DNA of 64,000 bases from NCBI RefSeq assembly GCF_035920345.1, contig NZ_CP109149.1, forward strand, positions 4,154,001-4,218,000, given 5' to 3'. Shown piece by piece: positions 48,323-57,019 of the stretch. This DNA comes from Nocardia vinacea (GTDB lineage: Bacteria > Actinomycetota > Actinomycetes > Mycobacteriales > Mycobacteriaceae). The notes under the pieces are model-generated. The model did not search any database. It was not told the origin of the DNA and saw only the letters and a list, made by a program, of their open reading frames with translations. Each line of letters starts with the position of its first letter. Position 1 is the stretch's first letter. The position numbers and the translations under genes were made by a program.

Positions 48323-49316
48323 TTACTGCTCCAAGAAATGTACGCAGGATCATCGCTGGTAGCGATGAATAATTCATCGAAGGTTTCTCCGGGAACGGAC
48401 GTTACGCATGTGACCAAGGCGGCTCCACCGGAGGAGGAAACATTAACGCAGATCTCACAATGTGTTAAATGTTGTTACTTAACAGTTATCTTAAGATTTG
48501 CTAAAGACGAAATGGCGCGGAAAATAAACCGCTCGGATAGCCGACGCCGCCCTCAACTTCAATACAGCGCCGCTTCGCTGACAGCCGAAAATCACACGGC
48601 TACAGCCTGATACTGCGCCGAACCGGCGCAGCCATAATCGCGCACGGCGGCGAACCGCGGCCATGCTCAGTTATTCGATGAACAGTTGCTGAAGCTCTTA
48701 TTGCCTCCGTGGATTCGACATCTCAGATTTCTCCCAGACCGTTCAGGGATATGTCTGTACGCAACGGACAGATAGATGGAAATGACCTCTTCGCCATGCC
48801 GGTCGGCCCTCGCCAATTCTGACTCGAGCGACGCCGCCGGAAACGATGGACCTCCCCATCCGTGGGGAGTCTGCTATAACTGGACAATGAATCGACGGTT
48901 GATGTACCGTTGGATATCGGCACATTCGAATTGGCCAGGTTCGCGGGCCATCGCCTATCCGGCCGCAGGCGGAGGATGAAACCATAGGACGTCAATGGCT
49001 GACCTCTTCTCGATAGTCGGCACGCTATGGCACATGTCCACCGGGAACATCCGCCCCACCAGACCGAAATATCCGTACTATTCGTTCGTCGTATCGGGCC
49101 CGGTGTCGCACTTGCTCGAGCCCGCTGACCAGCCGCGACGGCACCCTGTGGGCCGGATGATGTACCACCCGGCGATCCGCGGCGAATCGATGCGGATATT
49201 CCCACCCGAAATGGCGGATGATCCAACTCCCCGACTGCCCTAGTGTCCGAAATGCGACCGCTCGAACCTTTCGAAATCGGCCGGGCACAAAGCATTCGAA
49301 TGCAGAGGGATCGGGT
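48323..49316. other. Long stretch without a convincing gene; AT-rich promoter zone
   Basis: Short open frames on both strands lack ribosome sites and family patterns. Positions 48440-48500 are sharply AT-rich for this genome and contain the dyad TGTTAA-N10-TTAACA (48463-48484), an operator-like arrangement about 140 bp upstream of the acyl-CoA dehydrogenase start. The part nearer 49316 would hold the response-regulator promoter. Confidence 0.5.
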
Positions 49317-50051
49317 ATGCGGGTGATCGTGGTCGACGGCAACGACGATACGGGCGACGCACTGGTGCACAAGTTGCGCGTGCGTGGGCACCATGCCGAT
49401 CGCAAGCGTCGGGGTGCGGACCTGCTGGTCGCGCATCATCGGTATCACGCGGTCATCCTCGATCTCGAGCTACCGGATATGTCCGGACTGACGGCGCTGC
49501 GCAAACTGCGCGAAGTCAGCTCGGTGCCGGTGGTCATGCTCACCGCTGATACCGATGAGCGCTCTGTGGTGCGGGCGTTGCGCAGTGGCGCCGACGACTA
49601 CCTGGTGAAACCGCCGCGGGTGGCCGAGTTGGCGGCTCGGCTGTACGCGATCACGCGACGCCTCCCGGTGCCCGCCGTGCCCGAGCCGACAACGACGGTC
49701 GTCGCGGGCGATGTTCGGGTGGATCTGGAAGCCGAGACAGTCGAGGTCGCCGGTCGACAGGTGCAGCTGACTCGAGTCGAGTTCGCGGTATTGCGCGCCC
49801 TGCTGGAGCAGCCCGGTGCGGCGGTCAGCCGTCAGCAGCTGCTGGATCGCATTTGGGGCGATGCGTTCGTCGCGGTATCGCATTCGCTGTACGTGCACGT
49901 CAATGCGCTGCGGACCAAGTTGAACCGCCCGGGACTGATTACGACCATCCACAGCTATGGCTACCGGTGGAATCCCGTTGCCATGGCAATGAAACCGGTC
50001 GATGACGAAGCAGCAATGGCGATGAGCGTCCTGGCGAGTCACACCGCGTAA
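49317..50051 (+). CDS. OmpR/PhoB-type response regulator, orphan
   Basis: 244 residues. Receiver domain: MRVIVVDGNDDTGDA, phosphoacceptor Asp in VILDLELPDMSG, Thr in VMLTADTDE, Lys in YLVKPP. A winged-helix DNA-binding domain follows (VQLTRVEFAVLRALLEQPGA, QLLDRIWGD, HVNALRTKLN, ITTIHSYGYRW). The N-terminal acidic pair is VDG rather than the usual DD, which may weaken Mg2+ binding. No histidine kinase gene adjoins it. Start chosen at the ATG after an AGAGGGA site. Confidence 0.88.
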   Translation: MRVIVVDGNDDTGDALVHKLRVRGHHADRKRRGADLLVAHHRYHAVILDLELPDMSGLTALRKLREVSSVPVVMLTADTDERSVVRALRSGADDYLVKPPRVAELAARLYAITRRLPVPAVPEPTTTVVAGDVRVDLEAETVEVAGRQVQLTRVEFAVLRALLEQPGAAVSRQQLLDRIWGDAFVAVSHSLYVHVNALRTKLNRPGLITTIHSYGYRWNPVAMAMKPVDDEAAMAMSVLASHTA

Positions 50052-50092
50052 CCGATCATCGACGATTGCCACCATCGCGGCATCAGGCTCGA

Positions 50093-51511
50093 TCATCCGA
50101 CCGGTCGCCGTATCGGTGGTTCCGACCATCGCGGCATCAACGTCGCGGCAAGCACCGCACCGGTAAGAAGCAGCGCGCCGCAGATCAACAGGGCAATGCG
50201 GAAGCCACTGCCGAAGGCAATGGCATCGGTGAGCCGCGCGCCGGAAATGCCGACGAGCCCCGGCAGTGCGGCGACGGCGAGCAATTGTGCGGTGCGGGCG
50301 ACCGCATTGTTCACCCCGGAGGCGATCCCGGATTCCGTTGCCGACACCGCGGCGAACACCGCACCAGTCAGCGGAGCCACGAACACCGCCAATCCGACAC
50401 CGAGCACGATGGTCCCTGGGAGTACCGCGCTGAGATAAGTTGCGCGCGGGCCGATCTCGGTCAGCAATACCGCACCGAGCGCGGCGAGCGCGGGCCCGAG
50501 GATCATCGGGATACGCGCGCCGTGGCGCTGCGCCCACCTACCGGCCGACGCGGACGACACCAGCATGATCCCGGTGATCGGCACCGTCGCCAAGCCCGCC
50601 GCCAGCGGCGAGTACCCCGCAACCATCTGTAATTGCAGTGGCAGCAGGAAGTAGACGCCGCCGAGACCCGCATATACCGCAGCGGTCACCAAGTTGGCCG
50701 CGGTGAATACGCGCGAGGAGAACAGTGCGGGCGGCAGCAGCGGGTGATCGCCACGTACCTGGATCAACGCGAATACCCCGAGCAGTGCCATACCGAGCAG
50801 CGAAATCCACCCTCGCGCACCGATGAACCCGTAGGTCAGCGCACCCAGCCCGGCCACGGCGGTCACCGCACCCGGCAGATCGAGCGGCCGCGCATCCGCA
50901 TCCCGCGATTCCGGAAGGTAGCGCACCGCTACGACTGTCACGGCCACGGCGAACGGCACGTTGATGAGAAATACCGAGCGCCACCCGGCCAGCTCCGTCA
51001 GCCAGCCTCCGACAATCGGTCCGACCGCCTCGACAACGCCGATGAACCCCGCCCACAAGCCGATTGCCGCGCCATGGTCGCGACGATCGATCGAGGCCGA
51101 GATCAATGCCAGGCTGCCCGGAGTGATCAGCGCACCCGCGATCCCCTGCACTACCCGGGCCGCGACGAGCATTTCCATGGAAGAGGCCAAGCTGCACAAC
51201 AGCGATGCCAGCGCGAAACCGACACTGCCCCAGATGAATACCGTGCGTCGACCCAGCCGATCCCCCAATGCTCCGCCAACCAGAATCAGCGATGCCAAGG
51301 CCAGTGTGTAGCCACCGACTACCCACTGCAGGTCGGCCACATTGTCGCCAAGACTCGAACCGATCCGTGGCACCGCGATATTGACGACCGACGCGTCGAG
51401 CACCACCACGGCTGAACCGAGCACCGCCGCCGCGACAACCCAGCGTCCGGCGACCGAACGCAGGCGCGGCGGTGCGGACGCAACCCGGTTCGGTGCAACG
51501 AGATCGCTCAT
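50093..51511 (-). CDS. DHA2-family MFS exporter paired with the EgtD-like gene
   Basis: 472 residues, 12-14 hydrophobic segments. VVLDASVVNIAVPRIGSSLG in TM1, GGALGDRLGRRTVF (motif A) and GVVEAVGPIVGGWLTEL (motif C) place it in the EmrB-like group. The ATG overlaps the stop of the upstream EgtD-like gene (51508-51511), so the two are co-translated and the transporter may move the product or a derivative. It converges on the response regulator with 41 bp between. Confidence 0.88.
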   Translation of the reverse strand: MSDLVAPNRVASAPPRLRSVAGRWVVAAAVLGSAVVVLDASVVNIAVPRIGSSLGDNVADLQWVVGGYTLALASLILVGGALGDRLGRRTVFIWGSVGFALASLLCSLASSMEMLVAARVVQGIAGALITPGSLALISASIDRRDHGAAIGLWAGFIGVVEAVGPIVGGWLTELAGWRSVFLINVPFAVAVTVVAVRYLPESRDADARPLDLPGAVTAVAGLGALTYGFIGARGWISLLGMALLGVFALIQVRGDHPLLPPALFSSRVFTAANLVTAAVYAGLGGVYFLLPLQLQMVAGYSPLAAGLATVPITGIMLVSSASAGRWAQRHGARIPMILGPALAALGAVLLTEIGPRATYLSAVLPGTIVLGVGLAVFVAPLTGAVFAAVSATESGIASGVNNAVARTAQLLAVAALPGLVGISGARLTDAIAFGSGFRIALLICGALLLTGAVLAATLMPRWSEPPIRRPVG

Positions 51512-52485
51512 CCTCTGCAGGCGAGAACCAGCGCGAACCGATCATCGGAATCGGTCCACGAATGCTGCACCTGGAAGCCGGAAGTTTCGAGCTCCCGATG
51601 AAATTCGGTCAGCCGGAACTTCGCCGAGATTTCGGTGCGCAGCTGCTCCCCTGCCGCGAACTCGACGACGAGATCCAATTCGGCGACCGTGACCGACATG
51701 TCGGCCGTGGCCTCGAGCCGCATCTCGATCCACTCGTTGTCGGGATCCCATACCGCTATGTGCGCGAATCGGTCGGGCTCGAAGTCGGCGCCGAGCCGCT
51801 GGTTCACCACATGCAGGATGTTCCGATTGAATTCGGCCGTCACGCCCGCGGCATCGTCGTATGCCGGGACCATGACGGCCGGATCGACCACCAAACCGAC
51901 TCCGAGCAGCAGTTGTTCGCCGGGCTCGGTCACCTCGTGGACACACCGGTAGAAATCCGCGCGTTCCTCGGGTACCAGGTTGCCGAGCGTGCCTCCGAGC
52001 AGCGCGATGATTCGCCGGTCAGCGCGCGGCAGCGTATGCAGCATGCTGGTGAAGTCACTGACCACCCCGTGCACGGCGAGTTCGGGATACTCCTCGTGGA
52101 TCCAGGTCACCGCCGCCCGCAGCGCGGATTCGGAAACATCCTGCGGCAGATAGGATTTCAAAGATTTGTGCGCACTCAATGCGGTCAACAGCAGTCGCGT
52201 CTTCTCCGATGAACCCGACCCGAGTTCGATCAGTTCCCCGGCCTCGGCCGCGGCCGACGCGATCGCATCGGCAGAGCGGCGCAGCAGCGTTCGCTCAGTG
52301 CGGGTGGGGTAATACTCGGGCAGTTCGGTAATCGCTTCGAACAGCTTGCTGCCCTGCGCGTCGTAGAACCATTTGGACGGCAGCCACTTCCGGCTCCCGG
52401 TCAGTCCCCGCAGGACATCGGCACGCAGTGCGGCCGCGAGATCGTCTTCGGAGAGTTGGATGTCGATACTGACGTGAGGCCGCAC
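51508..52485 (-). CDS. egtD: EgtD-like L-histidine N-alpha-methyltransferase
   Basis: 325 residues from GTG (GGAG site 8 nt upstream). The EgtD layout is intact: KWFYDAQGSKLFEAITELPE, YYPTRTE, SAM motif LIELGSGSSEKTRLLL, LGGTLGNL, AYDDAAGVTAEFNRNIL (histidine-binding Asn), EWIEMRLEA and RTEISAKFRLTEF, whose Glu and Ser correspond to the pair recalled to grip the imidazole in mycobacterial EgtD. It would trimethylate histidine to hercynine. No egtA, egtB, egtC or egtE lies in the window, so it is either a detached ergothioneine gene or a paralogue serving another product. Confidence 0.85.
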   Translation of the reverse strand: MRPHVSIDIQLSEDDLAAALRADVLRGLTGSRKWLPSKWFYDAQGSKLFEAITELPEYYPTRTERTLLRRSADAIASAAAEAGELIELGSGSSEKTRLLLTALSAHKSLKSYLPQDVSESALRAAVTWIHEEYPELAVHGVVSDFTSMLHTLPRADRRIIALLGGTLGNLVPEERADFYRCVHEVTEPGEQLLLGVGLVVDPAVMVPAYDDAAGVTAEFNRNILHVVNQRLGADFEPDRFAHIAVWDPDNEWIEMRLEATADMSVTVAELDLVVEFAAGEQLRTEISAKFRLTEFHRELETSGFQVQHSWTDSDDRFALVLACRG

Positions 52486-52804
52486 TGGCTTACTCCGATC
52501 GATGCTGAACGCCGACGCAAGGTCAGGTGTGGAGTACAAACCTTGCGGTCCACTTCTCCGACAACGGAATTGTCGACGCCACCACCACACCCCCGCCAAC
52601 CGGCGAATCGCACATTTACATCGGCTTAAGTTTTGGCCACCCGCGCCCACACGCTACGGATCAATGCCCAGTTCGGAGAGGTTCACGGCCATCTTCTGTT
52701 GGGGACGGACGAGACCCGGTCCAGGCGGATGACCACGGCGAGCGTCGGGGTCGGCGATATCGTGGCGTAGCACCGTATCCAGCGAGTTCGAACAAGGTGG
52801 CCGA
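52486..52804. promoter_or_regulatory. Divergent intergenic region between egtD-like and araC-like genes
   Basis: 319 bp without a gene. It must carry both divergent promoters and is the natural target of the AraC-type regulator. No clear palindrome was picked out by eye. Confidence 0.5.
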
Positions 52805-53704
52805 ATGGGACCAGAACGAATCGCGGGCACGCCGTTCGTGCCGGATGACGTATCCGATGTCATGGTGGTGGCGGGCCCGGCGCGGTCGTATCGGAACAGT
52901 GTGCACGAGGAGATCAAGCTGGTTCAGGTGACCGGCTCCGGCTTCACCGTTCGCAGGCGTGGCGCCGTCCATCACGCGGCGCCGGGCGAGTTGATCGCGC
53001 TGCATGCCGATGACGCGCATACCGGGGCACCCGATAACCTCGAATCGGCCAACTGGCGGATGATGTGTCTGTCGCCTGCCTTGATCGCCGAGGTCATGCC
53101 GACGGCGGCAATGCGGTTCGGGGATGTCGTCATCGGCGATCGCGCCGTGGCGAACCATTTCCGCTCGCTGCACACTGTGCTGCACCGGCCAGGTGGCCGT
53201 CCCGGTTCCGCGCTGGGCCGGGAGGGTGGGCTGCTGGAGTTCGTCTCGGCATTGGCGCTGCGTTCGGACCGCGCCGAGATTCCCGGATCGGATGCGGTCG
53301 GCAGGGTCGCGGAGATCGTTCGGGATTACCTGCGCGAGAACGTCTCTCGCAACGTGACGCTCGACGAGCTCAGTTCCGTTGCGGGCACCAGCAAGTATCA
53401 GCTCGTTCGAGCCTGCACGGCACATTTCGGTTTGCCGCCGCACAAACTGCATGTTCGCCTACGCCTGGATTACGTCCGATGGATGCTGCGCCGGAATATG
53501 GATATCGCCGAAATCGCCTATGCGACAGGCTTTCACGATCAATCACACCTGACTCGTGTGTTTACCGCCGCCTACGGCATCACACCGGCGAGCTACCGGT
53601 CGAGCTTCCGCGGCACCGCACGGCGGAGCTGGACTTCGAGTGCCGCGCAAGAACGTACAAGACCGACCGCGCCGAGTGCACCTAGTGTCTTTGTCCGGCC
53701 ATAA
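52805..53704 (+). CDS. AraC-family transcriptional regulator
   Basis: 299 residues. The N-terminal half is a cupin-like AraC ligand domain (SVHEEIKLVQVTGSGFTVRR, GELIALHADDAHTG). The C-terminal half holds two HTH motifs: LRENVSRNVTLDELSSVAGT and SKYQLVRACTAHFGLPPHKL, then LDYVRWMLRRN, MDIAEIAYATGFHDQSHLTR, VFTAAYGITPASYR, the standard AraC signature. It diverges from the EgtD/MFS pair and is followed after 13 bp by a hydrolase gene, so it may control both. Confidence 0.88.
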   Translation: MGPERIAGTPFVPDDVSDVMVVAGPARSYRNSVHEEIKLVQVTGSGFTVRRRGAVHHAAPGELIALHADDAHTGAPDNLESANWRMMCLSPALIAEVMPTAAMRFGDVVIGDRAVANHFRSLHTVLHRPGGRPGSALGREGGLLEFVSALALRSDRAEIPGSDAVGRVAEIVRDYLRENVSRNVTLDELSSVAGTSKYQLVRACTAHFGLPPHKLHVRLRLDYVRWMLRRNMDIAEIAYATGFHDQSHLTRVFTAAYGITPASYRSSFRGTARRSWTSSAAQERTRPTAPSAPSVFVRP

Positions 53705-53717
53705 GAGAGGGATAACC

Positions 53718-54611
53718 ATGACGCGGATCGAAAAGATCGAGTTCACCAGTGACGGACATCGCCTGGTTGGCGATCTGCACCTGCCCGAATCGGGCACCGA
53801 ACGCGGCGCAGTAGTGCTCACCGGACCGTTTTCCGGTGTGCGAGAACAGGTTACGGGCTACTACGCGGAGCGGTTCGCCGAGCGCGGCTATGTCGCATTG
53901 TCCTTCGACCACCGCAACTGGGGCGATAGCGAGGGCCTGCCGCGCCAGCACGAGGATGCCATCGCCAAGGTGGCCGATCTGCGGTACGCGGTGAGCTTCC
54001 TGGCAGCCCGCCCGGAGGTCGACGCCGATAAGATCACACTCTGCGGGGTGTGCTTGGGCGGGATCTACGCGACGCAACTGGCCGCATTCGATCCGAGGAT
54101 CAAGGCTGTGGCCCTCATCGCCGCCGCCTACAACAATCCGACGCTGATCCGGAATCGCTTCGGGGCGGACAATTTCGCCGCGCTGATGGATCAGTTCGCG
54201 CAGATCACGCAGCGCCAGTTCGACTCCGGTGCAATCGAGTACTGGCCGGCGGTCAATCCGGAAGGGATGCCCGCGGGCAATCCCGGACCCGAACCATTCG
54301 AGTACTACGGCACCCACCGTGGTGCGCGCCCCGGCTGGGAAAACCGTTGCACCGCACTGTCGGTGCTGCAGGAGCTGACCCTGGACGTGGACGCCTACCT
54401 GCCGCTGCTCACCACTCCGCTGCTGATCGTGCACGGCCGCGGCGACCAGGCCATTCCGGTCGGCGATGCCGAAGCGGCCTACGCGAAAGCACCCGAGCCC
54501 AAGGAACTTCTGCTGCTCGACACCAGCAACCACATCGACCTCTACGACAACGACACCTACGTGCTGCCCGCCATCGAGCGAGCCGTCGCCCACTTCGACC
54601 GGAACCTCTGA
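53718..54611 (+). CDS. Alpha/beta hydrolase with Cys nucleophile, dienelactone-hydrolase-like
   Basis: 297 residues. Elbow motif CGVCLGGIYATQ has Cys in place of Ser (G-x-C-x-G-G), as in dienelactone hydrolase. Other triad members are the Asp in VHGRGDQAIP and the His in DTSNHIDLY. GPFSGVREQ gives the oxyanion region and SFDHRNWGDSEG the following strand. Start ATG at 53718 follows AGAGAGGGA. It lies 13 bp after the AraC gene on the same strand. Confidence 0.85.
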   Translation: MTRIEKIEFTSDGHRLVGDLHLPESGTERGAVVLTGPFSGVREQVTGYYAERFAERGYVALSFDHRNWGDSEGLPRQHEDAIAKVADLRYAVSFLAARPEVDADKITLCGVCLGGIYATQLAAFDPRIKAVALIAAAYNNPTLIRNRFGADNFAALMDQFAQITQRQFDSGAIEYWPAVNPEGMPAGNPGPEPFEYYGTHRGARPGWENRCTALSVLQELTLDVDAYLPLLTTPLLIVHGRGDQAIPVGDAEAAYAKAPEPKELLLLDTSNHIDLYDNDTYVLPAIERAVAHFDRNL

Positions 54612-54696
54612 TACGCCGCCGCCTGCTCGGCAAGACCGGGCTGCGGGTGTCGATCCCGACCGACCGATAACTCGGCAGGCCCGCAACTGGATAGAT

Positions 54697-54756
54697 GATC
54701 ACCATGCATCAGCGGGGAGGGCTCTCGGGCGATGCAGCCAAGAACGCATGGTGATC
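54697..54756 (+). other. Nested hairpin between hydrolase and methyltransferase genes
   Basis: Outer stem: an 11-bp perfect inverted repeat, 54697-54707 with 54746-54756 (extendable to about 15 bp with one mismatch). Inner stem: GCATC at 54706-54710 with GATGC at 54731-54735. It ends 97 bp before the methyltransferase start. There is no U-tract, so it is not a standard terminator. It could be a structured leader RNA or a small palindromic repeat. Confidence 0.5.
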
Positions 54757-54852
54757 GTCTGACCAGCTGTGTTGTGGCGGAACGCCGCGTGCAGGGGGCT
54801 TATGCGTGCAACGATGTGAGGTGGGGCTATCTCGTGTAGGGAGGTGGCGTAG

Positions 54853-55491
54853 GTGTCAGGAGATTCGCGGGGGGCACGGCGGCCGACCAGTCATGAGCGG
54901 ATGACCGGGCGGCCATGGGACGCGTCGTATCAGGACGGGCCTGCGCCTTGGGATGTGGGCATGCCGCAGCAGGCGATAATGCGGGTGGGGGCTGAAGGCG
55001 GGTTCGCGGGGGCAGTGCTCGATGCGGGGTGCGGGAGCGGGGAAAATGCGCTGTACGTTGCGGCGCTGGGATTTTCGGTGCTCGGCGTCGATGTGGCGGA
55101 GACGGCGTTGGCGATCGCGCGTGCGAAGGCCGCCGAGCGCGGCATCGATGTGGAGTTCATCGCGGCCGATGCGTTGCGGTTGGACCGTTTGAGGCGCGGG
55201 TTCGAGACCGTGCTGGACTGCGGACTGTTCCACACCTTCGACACGGACGAACGCCCGGGATACGTGACGAGTCTGGCGTCGGTGACCGAGCACGGTGGCA
55301 CCCTGTACGTGTTGTGCTTCAGTAACGAGGGTCCCGATACCGGCCCACACCCCGTCAGCCCGGAGGAACTGACAGCGGCGTTCAATTCGGGCAATGGATG
55401 GAAGGTCGTCGCGATCGAACCGGATCGGCTCGACACCAGATACCACGACAACGGCGCACCAGCATGGTTCGCGACCATCAAACGGATCTAG
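54853..55491 (+). CDS. Class I SAM-dependent methyltransferase
   Basis: 212 residues from GTG with a GGGAGG site about 9 nt upstream. WDASYQDGPAPWDVGMPQ is a substrate-region motif common to small actinobacterial methyltransferases. Motif I is AVLDAGCGSGENALYVAALG, with SVLGVDVAETAL, VEFIAADALRL and FETVLDCGLFHTF following. Substrate unknown. Confidence 0.86.
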   Translation: MSGDSRGARRPTSHERMTGRPWDASYQDGPAPWDVGMPQQAIMRVGAEGGFAGAVLDAGCGSGENALYVAALGFSVLGVDVAETALAIARAKAAERGIDVEFIAADALRLDRLRRGFETVLDCGLFHTFDTDERPGYVTSLASVTEHGGTLYVLCFSNEGPDTGPHPVSPEELTAAFNSGNGWKVVAIEPDRLDTRYHDNGAPAWFATIKRI

Positions 55492-55580
55492 CACCTCATC
55501 CAATCGGCCTCTGCGGTAACCGAGTCTCGGGTCTGGCACCTCCCGTCGAGCGCAGTCGAATTGCGGTGTCGGACCTTCAG

Positions 55581-56936
55581 CTATCGCCGTTCGATTACCT
55601 TGGCGATGACGGGGAACTTGGGGTTGAGGGTGAGGCCGGACATCGCGGTGAAGTCCGGGTTCTCGATGGTCACCTCGAACCGCCGGGCGATGGTGGACAG
55701 CGCCAATTGCATCTCCATCATCGCGAAGGCGTTGCCGATACACAGATGGCCGCCCGCGCCGAAGGGCAGGTATACGTTCCGGTCCCAGGCGGCGACGGCG
55801 GCGGGCGCGAAGCGGTCCGGGTCGAAGATGTCGGGTTGGTCCCAGCACTCGGGGTTTCGGTGCGCGTGATAGTAGCTGTACACCACCGGAGTGCCCGCCG
55901 GGATGCGGTAGCCAGCGATCTCGTCGTCCTCGACGGCGCGACGCTGCCCCATCCATGCCGGTGGCTGCATCCGCAAAACCTCCTCCAGCACCTGCTTGCT
56001 GTAGGACAGCGCGGGCAGGTCGGCCATGGTGGCACGCCCGTCGGGCAACGCACTGTCGACGTCGGCGCAGAGCCGCTGGCGCGCAAGGGGATTCGACTGC
56101 AACAGCAGCATCGCCCAGGTCAGTGCCGACGCGCTGGTCTCGTGACCGCCGAAGAGCATGGTGACGACCTCGTCGCGCAGCTCCTGGTCGGTGAGTTTTT
56201 CGTTGGTGTCCTCGTCCGTGGCGTTCATGAACATGGACAGCAGGCCACTGTTGTCGGAGCCGCGCAAATCGGCGATCACCTGGTAGACGATGGCGTCCAT
56301 CGCGTCGATCGCCCGCCAGAAGCGGCGGTGGCTCGGCGTCGGAAACTTCAACGGCACCAAAGGCATTTGCACGAACTTCCCCAATTCGGCAAGCATCTTG
56401 TGCATTTCGCGGGCTAGGCCGGTGACCTCCGGGCCGTGCGGGTCCAATCCGAACAGCGAGCGCACCACGATCCGCAATGTCAGGTTGCTCATCTGCGCGC
56501 CGAGGTCGATTGCCCGCCCGGCGCGGGCATGTTCGGCCCATTCGTCACACATGGAGTCGATTTCGGCCACCATGATCTCGCTGAGCGCGCTGATCTTCTT
56601 GTGATGGAACGCAGGTTGAGCGAGGCGCCGGTTGCGTCGCCACCGGCTGTGGTCGGCGATCGACGCCAGTCCACGCCCCACGAACGGTTCGATGGTGTCG
56701 TACAACTGGGTCTCGCGCGTGAAGTTCGCCATGCGCTCCTGCAAGATGTACTTGATGTGGTGCGGATGGGTGACCCCGACCATGTTCCCGTTCAGCAGCT
56801 GGAGCTCAAAAACGTTGCCGTACCGCGTCATAGCGTCGGACAGAAGCGCAATCGGCTCTCCGATGAAGCGCTTGGTGTTACGCAGACGACCGGAAAACCT
56901 CGGGGGTAGCCCACTGGTTGCGGCAATTGATGACAT
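55581..56936 (-). CDS. Cytochrome P450
   Basis: 451 residues from MSSIAATSGLPP. I-helix FGGHETSASALTWAML, K-helix EEVLRMQPP (E-x-x-R), PERF-equivalent FDPDRFAP and heme-binding FGAGGHLCIGNAFAMME with Cys ligand. Soluble bacterial type without a membrane anchor. It lacks a strong ribosome site, so the start could shift by a few codons. The LAL regulator gene lies immediately upstream on the same strand (83 bp). Confidence 0.88.
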   Translation of the reverse strand: MSSIAATSGLPPRFSGRLRNTKRFIGEPIALLSDAMTRYGNVFELQLLNGNMVGVTHPHHIKYILQERMANFTRETQLYDTIEPFVGRGLASIADHSRWRRNRRLAQPAFHHKKISALSEIMVAEIDSMCDEWAEHARAGRAIDLGAQMSNLTLRIVVRSLFGLDPHGPEVTGLAREMHKMLAELGKFVQMPLVPLKFPTPSHRRFWRAIDAMDAIVYQVIADLRGSDNSGLLSMFMNATDEDTNEKLTDQELRDEVVTMLFGGHETSASALTWAMLLLQSNPLARQRLCADVDSALPDGRATMADLPALSYSKQVLEEVLRMQPPAWMGQRRAVEDDEIAGYRIPAGTPVVYSYYHAHRNPECWDQPDIFDPDRFAPAAVAAWDRNVYLPFGAGGHLCIGNAFAMMEMQLALSTIARRFEVTIENPDFTAMSGLTLNPKFPVIAKVIERR

Positions 56937-57019
56937 GTGCCAAGTAAAACCGATCAGGTCGACATCCGCACCGTGAGAATCGATCCGCCACACGCCGCCA
57001 ACGACTTTCGAAGGCAGCG

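Noticed and set aside
48995..49243. 82-codon plus-strand ORF
   Set aside because: No ribosome site and no recognisable pattern. Left as non-coding.
48723..49448. 241-codon minus-strand frame before the response regulator
   Set aside because: No family pattern or ribosome site, and it runs antisense into the response-regulator gene.
54721..54762. Intrinsic terminator for the hydrolase gene
   Set aside because: The hairpin loop is long and no T-rich run follows the stem. Recorded as a structured element instead.
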